The translations under genes and the position numbers were made by a program. Below are positions 1 through 9,849 of a stretch of DNA of 64,000 bases, in pieces. The stretch is from Cyanobium sp. Cruz CV13-4-11 (GTDB taxonomy: Bacteria > Cyanobacteriota > Cyanobacteriia > PCC-6307 > Cyanobiaceae), in contig NZ_JAGQCH010000015.1 of the NCBI RefSeq assembly GCF_024346055.1, positions 27,475-91,474 of the forward strand. Reading direction: 5' to 3'. Below the pieces are notes generated by a model, which saw only the letters and a list, made by a program, of their open reading frames with translations, did not search any database and was not told where the DNA came from. Within the stretch, counting starts at the first letter, position 1. Every line of letters starts with the position of its first letter.

Positions 1-152
1 GGCGCCGCAGAGCACCGGCCCGCCCAGGCCAACAAAACACGACAGTGTCCAAAGCCCCCAGGCAACGCCGGAAGCCACTGGCGAGCATGAAACCCCTTTC
101 CACCACTGGCCTGTGGCCGCCCGAAGCAAGAAGCTGACACTGACGGAGGGGG

Positions 153-682
153 TTGGCCCAGGCGCTCCTGGGACAGCCGGCACTGACGGAGGCCGATCTG
201 CTGGCCTTCGCGCGCACGGTGAATGGGGGAGCGTTCAAGGATCCGCCCCCGCCGAAGCCCCCCACAGCCACCGAGGTCAAGAACAAGGTGCTGGCCCACT
301 TCCCCTGCAAGTCCGTCACCCAGCTGCGCAAGGACAAGAACTTCCAGCTCTCGATGACGGGCGAAGAGGTGGCGCTGAAGACCAAGGACGACTGGCTGGT
401 GCTCTACCGGCGCTTCATCGGCATTCCGGCCAACGAGCGGAACCGGGAGGACGGACCCACCGTGATCAACGGCAGCGACGTGTGCAGCACTTCCGGCCCT
501 GGGTGGTGTTCGGCCTCGACCCGAAGACCGCCACAGCCAATGAGGTGCGCGAGGCGTTCCGAAGGCTGATCCAGGTACATCACCCCGACCTGCATCTGAT
601 TGGTGGGTTTGAGGTTCATTCAGTCACCGCACTCTATTCATGGCCCCTTCTGTCTGCATGGCAGTCATCTGTAGCCATTTAA
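153..682 (+). pseudogene. Frameshifted, truncated J-domain (DnaJ-like) protein remnant
   Basis: The first part reads from 153 in one frame for about 110 codons and gives a plausible soluble domain ending in NGSDV at 480-482. From 485 the next frame continues sensibly with HFRPWVVFGLDP and a typical J-domain helix II plus the HPD tripeptide (REAFRRLIQVHHPD). Joining the frames restores a protein with a C-terminal J domain, so one base has been lost or two gained near 483-484. After HPD the sequence no longer looks like helix III/IV and runs to a stop at 682, so the 3' end is also lost. The only start in the first frame is TTG 153, right after stops, so the 5' end may be missing too. A J domain would normally stimulate a DnaK partner; this copy is probably dead. 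Bases 1-152 hold no recognisable gene. Confidence 0.55.
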
Positions 683-741
683 CGCTTGCCATCAGGTTGC
701 GGCTCAGGTGTATGGCATTGTTAGCCGATTTCCAGCCTGCA

Positions 742-872
742 TCACAGATCACCTGGTTCGAGGCCTGTGTGCTTAGCGATTCGAGACAGCATCCTGGGGC
801 CAAGCTCCTCGCCATCATGGAATGCAATGCTGCCAATACTTTCCTGGCCCTGGCTGACGGCCAATTACCCAT
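742..872 (-). pseudogene. hicA: hicA mRNA-interferase toxin remnant, internally deleted
   Basis: The reverse strand starts at 872 with MGNWPSARARKVLAAL, the usual opening of a HicA/YcfA-type toxin. At about 825 the frame shifts and the HicA C-terminus follows at once: AFHDGEELGPRMLSRIAKH, then TGLEPGDL and a stop at 742-744. The central segment of roughly 30 residues is missing, including the GSH motif whose histidine HicA needs to cleave RNA. The remnant overlaps the 3' end of hicB by 58 bases, as expected for a translationally coupled pair. It should encode no active toxin. The parts on either side of the junction are recognisable by eye, so the deletion seems recent. Confidence 0.7.
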
Positions 873-1078
873 GCAGAGAGTGGAAGCGAAAACCGGATGT
901 TGACTGGCTCGGATTCACCATTTTCAAGCCGATCAGCGATAACACGAAGGGCTAGGACTTCAGCCTTTGCCATTGCATCAGCAGAGCAGCTCCCGTAGGC
1001 AAGGACTCCAGGCAGCTCCGGCACCTCCGCGATCCATCGACCGTCGACTTCTTGTTCGCACTCCAAAGTGAAATTCAT
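815..1078 (-). CDS. hicB: HicB-family antitoxin (orphaned)
   Basis: An 87-residue protein starting MNFTLECEQEVDGRWIAEVP and continuing LPGVLAYG, with the Asp-Gly-Arg-Trp and Glu-Leu-Pro-Gly signatures of the partially degraded RNase-H-like fold of HicB. HicB normally binds and neutralises HicA and can repress its own promoter. Here hicB comes first and hicA second, with a long overlap. The last 15-20 residues (from about WVIGRQPG) lie inside the hicA reading frame and may be shaped by the hicA deletion rather than being native HicB sequence. With its toxin disrupted the gene is probably an orphan antitoxin, although it could still protect against a related HicA elsewhere. The 254 bases upstream (1079-1332) contain no gene. 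Confidence 0.75.
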   Translation of the reverse strand: MNFTLECEQEVDGRWIAEVPELPGVLAYGSCSADAMAKAEVLALRVIADRLENGESEPVNIRFSLPLSAWVIGRQPGPGKYWQHCIP

Positions 1079-1332
1079 GCTGAGCTCCCTATTGATGTCA
1101 CCTTAGCAATATTCCATACCAGAACGCATCTTGTTCCTCCGCTCAGTTCGGCGCCCTTCCCAGAGATTCAGCCAACGATGATGGATAGATCGTGCGCAGC
1201 CACGCTCTATCCGAAGTTGAACAAGCCGGCAACTCTGGACGACACTCCATCAAGGAACCCCAACTCCAGCCGTGGTTAACGGGTCCGTGAACCACTTGTG
1301 CCCTCAACTACAACAGAGCGCAATGCTGTGAT

Positions 1333-2448
1333 TCAAGCGGGATGCTCCAGCGGCAGCCCCTGCGCCTTCCAGGCCCGCAGGCCGCCGCGCAGGTTGGCCA
1401 CCCGGGTCAGCCCTTTCTTCTGCAGCTGTTGGGTGGCCAGGGCGGAGCGGCTGCCGGAGTGGCAAAGCACCACCGTGGGCCGATCCGTGGGGATCTCGTC
1501 GGCTCGTGTCGGCAACTCGGGCAGGGGAATCAACAGGCTGCCCAGGATGCGACCGTCCGGACCCTGCACCTCCGCTTCGGAGCGCACGTCCACCAGCGTC
1601 AGGGCCTCGCGGTGGTCGGCCACCCAGTCGGCCGTCAGTTCCGGCAGACCGGCATAGCTGCGCTCGATCGGTGCCCAGTCGTCCGCTTCCTCCAGGCCAT
1701 TGTCAGCGGGCCGGCCGGAGCGCAGGTTGGCCGGCAGGGCGACGGCGATCCGGTTGGGGTGGGGGAGATGCAGGTTCTCCATGGAGCCCACGAAGTCGCG
1801 CTCGTCGGCCTCGCCTCCGAGCCGGGCGTTGTAGGCCTTCTCCTCGGCCACCGAACTCACCGCGCGGCCGCTGTAGTCGTGGGCCGGGTAGAGCAGGCAG
1901 TGGTCGGGCAGGGAGAGGAGCTGCTCGGTGATCGAGTGGTAGAGGGTGGCGACATCCCCCTGCTGAAAGTCGCAGCGGCCGCAGCCCCGCACCAGCAGGG
2001 CATCACCCGTGAAGGCCACGCTGTGGTCATCGAGCACCACGCTGAGGCAACCGTCGGTGTGGCCGGGTGTGGCACGCACCTCCAGATGGCGGCCGCCGAA
2101 ACTCACGCGATCACCGTGGCGCAGGGGCAGGGTTACGTTCTCGGCCCCGGCGACGGCGGCCAGGGCGATGGTGCAGCCGGTGGCCCGGTGCAGTCGCCAG
2201 CTGCCGGTCACGTGGTCGGCATGCACGTGAGTGTCGAGGCTGGCGACCAGCTGGATGCCCAGCTCCCGGATCAGGGAGAGATCACGGGGGTGCTGCTCGT
2301 ACACCGAATCGATCAGCACCCCCTGCCGGGAGGCCACATCCGCCAGCAGGTAGGTGAAGGTGCTGGTCTCGGCGTCGAACAGCTGCCGCAGCAGCAGCGG
2401 AGCACCGCCGGCGGCGGCAGCCAGGGCGAAGGGAGCGTTGGAAGCCAT
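1333..2448 (-). CDS. Persulfide dioxygenase-rhodanese fusion (metallo-beta-lactamase fold)
   Basis: A 371-residue two-domain protein. Residues about 15-245 are an ETHE1-like metallo-beta-lactamase domain: H74-V-H76-A-D78-H79, TPGH130, TGD149 and PAH190 supply the iron ligands. Residues about 265-365 are a rhodanese domain with active-site loop C329HSGSRS. ETHE1-type enzymes oxidise glutathione persulfide to sulfite using iron and O2. The rhodanese half moves sulfane sulfur to or from thiols or sulfite, so the fusion probably couples persulfide transfer and oxidation in cytoplasmic sulfide detoxification. All key residues of both halves are present. The gene stands alone, with no sulfide:quinone oxidoreductase beside it. 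The related Blh-type hydrolases are a less likely alternative because they lack the C-terminal rhodanese. Confidence 0.85.
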   Translation of the reverse strand: MASNAPFALAAAAGGAPLLLRQLFDAETSTFTYLLADVASRQGVLIDSVYEQHPRDLSLIRELGIQLVASLDTHVHADHVTGSWRLHRATGCTIALAAVAGAENVTLPLRHGDRVSFGGRHLEVRATPGHTDGCLSVVLDDHSVAFTGDALLVRGCGRCDFQQGDVATLYHSITEQLLSLPDHCLLYPAHDYSGRAVSSVAEEKAYNARLGGEADERDFVGSMENLHLPHPNRIAVALPANLRSGRPADNGLEEADDWAPIERSYAGLPELTADWVADHREALTLVDVRSEAEVQGPDGRILGSLLIPLPELPTRADEIPTDRPTVVLCHSGSRSALATQQLQKKGLTRVANLRGGLRAWKAQGLPLEHPA

Positions 2449-2633
2449 CGCGTCTGGGGCGTCAGCCCTTCAGCTTGGGGCGGCCTTCCGCCAGCACGCC
2501 CTGCAGGTAGGCGCCCACGAACATCTCGGCCAGGCCGATCAGCATCGGCTTCACCTCATGGGATCAGGCCAAGCCAATCGATTCGGTCACCGACGAGAGT
2601 TGGACCATCAACACATCGGTGTGGACGGGCAAC

Positions 2634-4028
<1,395 letters not shown>

Positions 4029-4081
4029 CTACGGCAAAGGGCGGGGGCGCTGCCAGAGACTGGTTTCACAGGCCTGTTCCA

Positions 4082-4176
4082 CTTCCCTGCGCCGGCATGA
4101 CCCGGATCAGGTTCGGAGGGTGTGATCTCAGCCCTGGGCGGAGCGATCGGTGGATCCTGCGCCGGGCACCCCTAGT
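4082..4176 (-). promoter_or_regulatory. TPP riboswitch (THI element) upstream of thiC
   Basis: On the reverse strand the conserved blocks appear in the right order: GGGGTGCCC at the 5' side, GGCTGAGATCACACCC in the middle, and GAACCTGATCCGGGTCATGC followed by CGGCGCAGGGAA at the 3' side. These are the P2/P3 and P4/P5 sensor elements of the thiamine pyrophosphate aptamer. It ends about 60 bases before the thiC start. No strong U-tract terminator is obvious in that gap, so control may act on translation initiation, but the expression platform cannot be decided by eye. Confidence 0.93.
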
Positions 4177-4225
4177 GACGCTCGAAAGCTAGCAAGGCTG
4201 AACGGGGGTAGGGCTGCATACCAGG

Positions 4226-4264
4226 GAATCCTGGTTCTGTACAGCCTGTACAGAACCAGGATTC
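4226..4264. repeat. Perfect 19-bp inverted repeat with a 1-base centre
   Basis: The left arm GAATCCTGGTTCTGTACAG (4226-4244) is followed by a single C (4245) and its exact reverse complement at 4246-4264. It sits between the stop of the HEAT-repeat gene (4299, reading leftward) and the thiC riboswitch. A stem this long could stop the upstream transcript or form a cruciform, but no T run follows on either strand, so it is not a classic intrinsic terminator. It could also be a dyad binding site or the remains of a small repeat element. Confidence 0.8.
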
Positions 4265-4298
4265 AGCGCACCACACCCTGCCCAGGGCAGACGAACCG

Positions 4299-4898
4299 TC
4301 AGGCCTGCAGCCCATCGAGGGCCACGGCCGTCACCCGGTGGTCGCCATCGCCCAGCAGCTCCGCCAGGGCCTCGCGGGCCTCGGCCGCCTCCGGCCCGCG
4401 ACCATCGCGCACCAGGCGACCCAGGATCTCGGCCCCACCGGCCCGCACCGTGCCGTCGCCATCAGCGATGGCCAGCCGCGCCAGCTCCAGCAGCCAGGCC
4501 GCCGGCATCTCCGCCTGCTCGGCCAGGGCCGAGAGGATGCTGCAGCGCACCAGCCACTGGTCGTCGGCCACGAAGGCGTCCCGCAACTGGGGCCAGGCCC
4601 GCTCCACGCCGAAGCTGGCCAGGGCGTTGGCGGCCTCGGCGCGCACATTGGCGTCCTCGTCCTGCCGCACGGCCTGCTCCAGGGCCGCCCAGCCCAGCTC
4701 GCTGCGCTTCACCCCCAGGCCGGCGCAGGCCAGCGAGCGGATCACGAAGGTGGTCTGCTCCAGCCCCAGCAGCAGCAACGGGATCGCCGCCTCCGCCTCC
4801 ACCGCCCGCAACCCAGCCAAGGCGGGCATCGCCCGGCTGGGATCGCCCGAAGCGATCGCCTGCCGCGCCGCTTCCAGATCGGGGGTGGATGCACTCAC
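4299..4898 (-). CDS. HEAT-repeat protein
   Basis: A 199-residue, alanine/leucine-rich, all-helical protein made of about five repeats of roughly 31 residues. Typical units are DANVRAEAANALASFG and DQWLVRCSILSALAEQ, where an Asp, Arg/Val and Ala pattern marks HEAT or PBS-lyase-like repeats. In cyanobacteria such proteins serve as scaffolds and include phycobilisome lyase relatives, but this copy is not next to phycobilisome genes and lacks an obvious catalytic feature, so only a protein-binding role can be inferred. It is the last gene of the leftward series ruvB, TPR protein, amidohydrolase, DUF3188, HEAT. It starts 41 bases after the DUF3188 stop. Confidence 0.75.
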   Translation of the reverse strand: MSASTPDLEAARQAIASGDPSRAMPALAGLRAVEAEAAIPLLLLGLEQTTFVIRSLACAGLGVKRSELGWAALEQAVRQDEDANVRAEAANALASFGVERAWPQLRDAFVADDQWLVRCSILSALAEQAEMPAAWLLELARLAIADGDGTVRAGGAEILGRLVRDGRGPEAAEAREALAELLGDGDHRVTAVALDGLQA

Positions 4899-4939
4899 GG
4901 GGATCAGGGCGGGGATCCTTCACCTTGGCGCAGTGCGCT

Positions 4940-5167
4940 TCAGGCCTGTGGCCCCTGGCGCAGCGCCCGCAGCAACTCGGCCCGGCGGCGGCGGCGGCGC
5001 AGGGCGCTGGTGCCCAGCAGCCCGCAGCCGATCACCAGGGCGGGAATCGCCGGCAGCCGGTCGGCCCCCTGGCGGGTGAGCAGCACCAGCAGGGCCAGCA
5101 GGATCAGCAGCGGCGCGGAGAGCGCCAGCAGGGCGGCCAGGACGCGAGGGGTCCGACGGACGTTCAA
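4940..5167 (-). CDS. DUF3188-like small membrane protein
   Basis: A 75-residue protein read from a TTG start whose TG forms part of the TGA stop of the preceding amidohydrolase (TTGA overlap). It begins with basic residues (NVRRTPRV), has a hydrophobic segment LAALLALSAPLLILLALLVL, a second one around ALVIGCGLLGTSAL, and a very basic tail RRRRRRAELLRALRQ. Two short membrane spans with basic ends fit the cyanobacterial DUF3188 family, whose function is unknown. No ATG or GTG in this frame gives a better start. The overlap indicates translational coupling to the amidohydrolase. Confidence 0.6.
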   Translation of the reverse strand: MNVRRTPRVLAALLALSAPLLILLALLVLLTRQGADRLPAIPALVIGCGLLGTSALRRRRRRAELLRALRQGPQA

Positions 5168-6384
5168 ACCGGCTGCTCCATCCAACGCAGCAGGCTGAGG
5201 GCCAGCACCTTGATGCCCACCTCCAGGCAGCCCTCGTCCGGATCGAAGCTGTTGCTGTGCAAGGGAGTGCAGCCACCGGGCCCGGCCACGCCCAGGCGAA
5301 ACATCGTGCCGCGGGTGTTGGCCAGCAGTTCTGCGAAGTCCTCGGCCCCCAGGGACGGCTGCTCCAGCCACTGCACCCGGGAGCGGCCCAGCAGGGCCAC
5401 GGCCGTGTCCGCCACCAGCTGGGTGAGCTCCGGATCGTTGTGCACCGGCGGCGAGATGCAGCGGTAGTGCACCCGCGCTTCGCCGCCATGGCCGCGGCAG
5501 AGGGCATGGACGGTGTCCTCAATCCAGCCCGGCAGCTGGGCATGCACCTCCAGATCCAGGCAGCGCACCGTGCCCAGCAGCCGCACATGGTCGGCGATGA
5601 CGTTGAAGGCCTTGCCGCCTTCGATCAGCCCGAAGCTGACCACCACCGGATGCAGCGGATCGAGCCGGCGGCTGATCGCCTCCTGCAGGCCGCTCACCAC
5701 CCGGGCGGCGATCCAGATCGCATCGGTGCTCTGGTGCGGCCGGGCGCCATGGCCCCCTTCGCCCAGCACCTCCACCTCCAGTTCCCCCGCCGCGGCCGTG
5801 AGGCTGCCACTGCGCACCCCCACGGTTCCCACCTCCAGGCTGGGGAACACGTGCACCCCGAACAGGGCCTGGACATCGTCCATCGCCCCGTCGGCGCGCA
5901 TCCAGGCCGCCCCTTCGGCCGTCTCCTCCGCCGGCTGGAACAGCAACCGCACCCGGGCCGTGAGCCGGTCGGCCACGCTGGCCAGCAGCCGCGCCACCCC
6001 CAGGCCCACGGTGGTGTGGATGTCGTGGCCGCAGGCGTGCATCAGGCCCTGGCGGCTGGAGGCATAGGCCAGCTGGGTGCGTTCCTCGATCGGCAAGGCG
6101 TCCATGTCGGCCCGCAGGGCCACCAGGGGCGCCCCCAACGGCCCCAGTTCGGCCACCACGCCGGTGCGCCCCACCCCTTCGCGCACCTCCCAGCCCCAGC
6201 GCCGCAGCTCACCGGCCACCAGGGCGGCGGTCTGCTGCTCGTGGCCGCTCAGCTCGGGATGGCGGTGGATGTGGCGCCGCAGCTGGATCAGTTCCGGCAA
6301 CGCCGCCTGCAGGGTCACGTCCATCCCCAGCGCCTCCCAGGTGGCATCAGCCGGGGCCATGGGGGAAAAGGACAACGGGGTCAT
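5164..6384 (-). CDS. M20-family amidohydrolase (aminoacylase / IAA-amino-acid hydrolase type)
   Basis: A 406-residue metal-dependent peptidase-family hydrolase. Diagnostic motifs occur in order: RRHIHRHPELSGHE, LRADMDALPIEER with the first metal Asp, MHACGHDIHT with the Cys/His metal ligands, QPAEE with the catalytic Glu pair, LGAEDFAELL, and a C-terminal LHSNSFDPDE. The family (M20D) hydrolyses N-acyl or amino-acid conjugates; the true substrate cannot be read from sequence. The start at 6384 (MTPLSFSP) lies 13 bases after the TPR gene stop. The frame remains open upstream to 6582 but reads as out-of-frame TPR sequence there. It is co-directional and probably co-transcribed with ruvB and the TPR gene. 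Confidence 0.88.
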   Translation of the reverse strand: MTPLSFSPMAPADATWEALGMDVTLQAALPELIQLRRHIHRHPELSGHEQQTAALVAGELRRWGWEVREGVGRTGVVAELGPLGAPLVALRADMDALPIEERTQLAYASSRQGLMHACGHDIHTTVGLGVARLLASVADRLTARVRLLFQPAEETAEGAAWMRADGAMDDVQALFGVHVFPSLEVGTVGVRSGSLTAAAGELEVEVLGEGGHGARPHQSTDAIWIAARVVSGLQEAISRRLDPLHPVVVSFGLIEGGKAFNVIADHVRLLGTVRCLDLEVHAQLPGWIEDTVHALCRGHGGEARVHYRCISPPVHNDPELTQLVADTAVALLGRSRVQWLEQPSLGAEDFAELLANTRGTMFRLGVAGPGGCTPLHSNSFDPDEGCLEVGIKVLALSLLRWMEQPV

Positions 6385-6397
6385 GGGCGGGTGCGTT

Positions 6398-7210
6398 TCA
6401 GGGGGCCAGGGCCAGGAACTGGGCCAGAGCCTGCACGGGAACGGGCGGCCAGCGCCGTATCTGCAGCAGCCATTCTTTCTGCCGGTAGCGGGGATCGAGG
6501 CCGGAGGCCGCGGCCCAGTGGCTCTCCGCCTCCCCCCGGGCGCCCTGTTGCCAGAGCAGCGCCGTGAGGCCAGCGCGGGCATCGGCGAACAGGGGATAGC
6601 GGCGGATCAGGCCGCGCAGCTGCTTCTCCGCCGCCGTGGTGTCCCCCAGCTGGAAGGCGGCCAGGGCGGCGCTGGAGCGGGCCATGGCGAAGCCAGGCCG
6701 GGCGGCGGCCGCCGCCTCGAAGCATTGGCGGGCTGCCGGCCAGTCGTCCTGGGAGCCGTCCACATTGCCCAGGTTGTAGAGGGCGGAGGCATCCTCCGGA
6801 TCCCGCTCCAGGATCCAGCGGTAATCGGCGGCGGCCGCCGGCCACAGGCCCAGGGCCTCCTCGGCGGTGCCGCGGTTGAGATGGGGGTCGGCGCTGGCGG
6901 GCTCCAGCGCTATGGCTTGGTCCTGGTCGGCGATCGCCGCCAACGGATCCCCCAGGGCGAGCTGCACGTTGCCCCGGTTGCTCCAGGCCGAGGCATCGTT
7001 GGGCGCCAGTTCCACCACCTGGTCCCACAGGGGCAGGGCCTCGCCGAACCGCCCCTCGCGGCTGGCGGCCAGGGCCCGATCGAACAGCACCGGCAACGAC
7101 GATGACGAGGCCTGTCCGCCGGAATCGGCCCGCACCGCCGGCGCCCAGGCCAGGAACCCGGCCAGCAGCAAGGCCAGCACAGACAGAACCGCGGCCGTTC
7201 GGTGCTTCAC
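6398..7210 (-). CDS. Exported TPR-repeat protein
   Basis: A 270-residue protein that starts with GTG inside the ruvB stop (GTGA, 4-base overlap). The first 28 residues form a signal peptide: a basic start MKHR, a long hydrophobic core and a VRA|DS cleavage site. Export to the thylakoid lumen or periplasm is therefore likely. The mature part contains about five tetratricopeptide repeats, for example [34 protein letters not shown] and [11 protein letters not shown], with the usual Trp/Leu/Gly/Tyr/Ala/Pro spacing. TPR arrays bind proteins; several lumenal TPR proteins help assemble photosystems, but nothing here shows the partner. Coupling to ruvB is positional and need not mean shared function. 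Confidence 0.8.
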   Translation of the reverse strand: MKHRTAAVLSVLALLLAGFLAWAPAVRADSGGQASSSSLPVLFDRALAASREGRFGEALPLWDQVVELAPNDASAWSNRGNVQLALGDPLAAIADQDQAIALEPASADPHLNRGTAEEALGLWPAAAADYRWILERDPEDASALYNLGNVDGSQDDWPAARQCFEAAAAARPGFAMARSSAALAAFQLGDTTAAEKQLRGLIRRYPLFADARAGLTALLWQQGARGEAESHWAAASGLDPRYRQKEWLLQIRRWPPVPVQALAQFLALAP

Positions 7211-8328
7211 GCCGCCACCGCCTCAGGACCATCGAGGTGGGCACGGCCGGCGTCGGTGACGATCCGCCCCCGGGGCGTGCGCTGCAGGAATCCCAGTTGA
7301 AGGAGGTAGGGCTCCACCACCGCTTCGAGGGTGGCGGGATCCTCCCCCAGCCCCGCCGCCAGGGTGTCGAGCCCCACCGGCCCACCGCCGTAGGCCTCCA
7401 GCATCAGGCGCAGCAGGCGACGGTCGCTGGCATCCAGGCCGCGGCCGTCCACCCGGTGCAGGGAAAGGGCCTCCTCCACCAGTGCCGCATCGATCTGGCC
7501 GTGCCCCCCCACCGCCGCCACGTCCCGCACCCGTCGCAGCAAGCGGTTGGCGATGCGGGGCGTGCCCCGGCAACGGCGGGCCACCTCCTGGGCAGCGCAG
7601 GCCCGCAGGGGCAGCTGCAGCAGGCCCGCGGCCCGCACCACGATCGCCTCGAGGTCGCCCTGGCCATAGAACTCCAGCCGCTGGATCAGGCCGAAGCGAT
7701 CCCGCAGCGGCGAACTCAGCGAACCGGCGCGGGTGGTGGCCCCCACCAGGGTGAAGGGGGCCACGTCCAGGCTGCGGGTGCGGGCGGTGGTGCCCTTACC
7801 CACGGTGAGATCGAGGCGGAAGTCTTCCATGGCCGGGTAGAGGATCTCCTCGGCCACCCGGTTGAGGCGGTGAATCTCATCGATGAACAGCACCTCGCGG
7901 GGCTGCAGGTTCACCAGCAGACCGACGATGTCGCGGGGACGCTCCAGGGCCGGGGCGCTGGTGATGCGGCAGCGCACCCCCAGCTCCTCGGCCAGCACCA
8001 GGGCCATGGTGGTCTTGCCGAGGCCGGGGGGGCCGTAGAGCAGTACGTGGTCAAGGGCCTCCTGGCGGCGGCGGGTGGCCTCCACGGCGATGCCCAGCAC
8101 CTGCTTCAGCTCACTCTGGCCGATGTAATCCGCCAGGCGCCGGGGCCGCAGCCCGTCCTCCCGCACCACCGGTTCCTCCTCGGGCCTGGCCGTGGGATCG
8201 ACGAGGCGATTGCTGGGATCGGAGCGGCGATCGGGGCCGGGATCGGCGGGGCCGGCATCTGGCCGACCGTGGCGGCGCCGGCCGGCGGGACCGGACGGAT
8301 CCGCTCCTCCCGAAGAAATGATCGCCAT
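7207..8328 (-). CDS. ruvB: Holliday junction branch-migration ATPase RuvB
   Basis: A 373-residue AAA+ motor that drives branch migration with RuvA during recombinational repair. After a low-complexity, arginine/proline-rich extension of about 50 residues come [11 protein letters not shown], Walker [10 protein letters not shown] (about residue 98), Walker [10 protein letters not shown], sensor-1 GATTRAG, and the sensor-2/arginine region [18 protein letters not shown]-terminal winged-helix DNA-binding domain ends near TDAGRAHL. The N-terminal extension is longer than in enteric RuvB (about 336 residues). The start at 8328 is the first codon that includes it; a later start cannot be ruled out. 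It heads the leftward operon ending at 4299, and a 166-base gap separates it from the divergent membrane-protein gene. Confidence 0.96.
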   Translation of the reverse strand: MAIISSGGADPSGPAGRRRHGRPDAGPADPGPDRRSDPSNRLVDPTARPEEEPVVREDGLRPRRLADYIGQSELKQVLGIAVEATRRRQEALDHVLLYGPPGLGKTTMALVLAEELGVRCRITSAPALERPRDIVGLLVNLQPREVLFIDEIHRLNRVAEEILYPAMEDFRLDLTVGKGTTARTRSLDVAPFTLVGATTRAGSLSSPLRDRFGLIQRLEFYGQGDLEAIVVRAAGLLQLPLRACAAQEVARRCRGTPRIANRLLRRVRDVAAVGGHGQIDAALVEEALSLHRVDGRGLDASDRRLLRLMLEAYGGGPVGLDTLAAGLGEDPATLEAVVEPYLLQLGFLQRTPRGRIVTDAGRAHLDGPEAVAA

Positions 8329-8494
8329 GAGTGGAGGGTACCGGTCCTGGACCCCGGATGGTGAAGCGAGAGACCTTCAGAAGATCAACCAGAAGATCAA
8401 CGCCGCCTGTCGACGGCCATCAAAATGATGACGCGAAGAGAAGAATCACTCCACGACAAGACCAGTAAGGTGAGCCCCTTCGCAGACCAGGTTC

Positions 8495-9772
8495 ATGAAT
8501 CCCGGCATGGCCTCCAACAAGGGAGAGACGTCGCTGGGAGATGCGCCCAGGGAAGAGCATGGCTACCCCCTGATCCTGGTGGCCCTGCTGGTGGCTTCGC
8601 TGATCATCTCGGCCGCCTTCCTGCTGCGCGACAGCGGCGTGGTGCCCGGCCATCCGATGGACCAGAGCTTCGCATCAGCCGCCGATCTTTCAATCCGCCA
8701 CACAGGCGGCCACTGGACCTTTCAATACCCCTCCCTGCAGAGCTCGGGTGGCATCACCTCCACCCTGATAGCCGGTGTCTACAAGCTGATCATTCCCACC
8801 TCGAAGGCCACCCTCAACTGGCACATCCGGATCCTGGCGATGGTGATGTACCTGGGCAGTAGCTGGTGGCTGGTGCGCAGCCTGGTGGCCTCAGCATCGG
8901 GGCGGATTCTGGCCTACCTGGTGATCTGCATCTCCGGGTTCCAGTTCCTCCAGCCCTCCAGTGATCTCTTCGCCGGCGCCTTCTTCAGCCTGGCCCTGAT
9001 CGGGCTCCGGCGGGGCTGGCCGCCGGTCCTGACGGCCCTGCTGCTGGCCGTCTTCGGCCTCACCAAGGTGGAGATGATCGCCGCGGCCGTGGTGATCGCG
9101 GTGCTGTGGGGGATCCGGGAGCATCACCTGGGCCGCCGCCACCCGGCCCAGCTGACCTGGTTCACCTGTGGCTGGCTGCTGCTGTTTCTGGCCCCGGGCC
9201 TGCTGCTCCAGGGGGCCAGCCCAGCGGGGGCCGACAGGAGCATGCTGGCGTTCATCACCGCCTACACGGATTTCTTCAGTAGGCACCAGTTCGGAGGCTT
9301 CCACGGCACCATCGACATCGCCACGATGAAGAGCGTGAGGGAAACCCAGTTCCCGGGAGCGAAAAACCTGTTGGACATCATCACCCGGTACCCCGGTCTG
9401 TATGCCGACTTCCTCGGCATGTCCACGGCACGCAGCCTGCCCAACCTGATTCACGCGGGAAAGCTGATGCTGATTCCGCTGGGGCTGGTGATCGTTCAGA
9501 ACCAGCGACTCTCCAGCTTGCGTCCCTATCTGTTCATCCTTCTGGCCGCCAGCGCCTTCACGCTCATCCCCGCCTGGCTGATCATCTTCGTTAAGATCCG
9601 CTATGTGGCCAAGCTGTTTCCGGCCATCGTGGCCATCGCCGTGGGGGGCTGCATCGAGCTGAGCGCCACCAACAGGCTCGCCACCCGGATCCTCTGGGCC
9701 TGTGGCCTCGGCACCTTGCTCTGGGAGGCGTGGTTCCTGCAGGACATGTGGCAGTACTCCCATTTCAGGTGA
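8495..9772 (+). CDS. Polytopic membrane protein of unknown function
   Basis: A 425-residue protein with about nine hydrophobic spans, the first at YPLILVALLVASLIISAAFL and later ones around residues 110-130, 135-180, 190-215, 230-245, 325-385 and 395-415. Loops of about 50-60 residues follow the first span (containing HPMDQS and a QYPSLQSSGG segment) and lie between the middle spans. The topology recalls GT-C-type integral-membrane glycosyltransferases, but I cannot identify an Asp/Glu catalytic motif with confidence, so no enzyme function is assigned. Two starts are possible, 8495 and 8510 (MASNKGE). It is divergent from ruvB and lies 77 bases upstream of smpB in the same direction. Confidence 0.7.
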   Translation: MNPGMASNKGETSLGDAPREEHGYPLILVALLVASLIISAAFLLRDSGVVPGHPMDQSFASAADLSIRHTGGHWTFQYPSLQSSGGITSTLIAGVYKLIIPTSKATLNWHIRILAMVMYLGSSWWLVRSLVASASGRILAYLVICISGFQFLQPSSDLFAGAFFSLALIGLRRGWPPVLTALLLAVFGLTKVEMIAAAVVIAVLWGIREHHLGRRHPAQLTWFTCGWLLLFLAPGLLLQGASPAGADRSMLAFITAYTDFFSRHQFGGFHGTIDIATMKSVRETQFPGAKNLLDIITRYPGLYADFLGMSTARSLPNLIHAGKLMLIPLGLVIVQNQRLSSLRPYLFILLAASAFTLIPAWLIIFVKIRYVAKLFPAIVAIAVGGCIELSATNRLATRILWACGLGTLLWEAWFLQDMWQYSHFR

Positions 9773-9849
9773 GAGAACCCCTCGCGAGCGCACCACTGCC
9801 GTCCTCGCCCGAGCGGTAGCCTCCAAGGTTCGATGGGCGAACGGATCCG

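Noticed and set aside
2466..2558. Short - strand frame reading VKPMLIGLAEMFVGAYLQGV with a short basic tail
   Set aside because: It looks protein-like and may be the C-terminal remnant of a lost gene, but it is about 30 codons, follows a stop closely, has only GTG or internal ATG starts and matches no family I know.
4226..4264. LexA-type SOS box in the palindrome (GTAC...GTAC)
   Set aside because: The two GTAC elements are 5 bases apart, whereas the cyanobacterial LexA consensus I recall has 4; the full palindrome is much longer than such a box.
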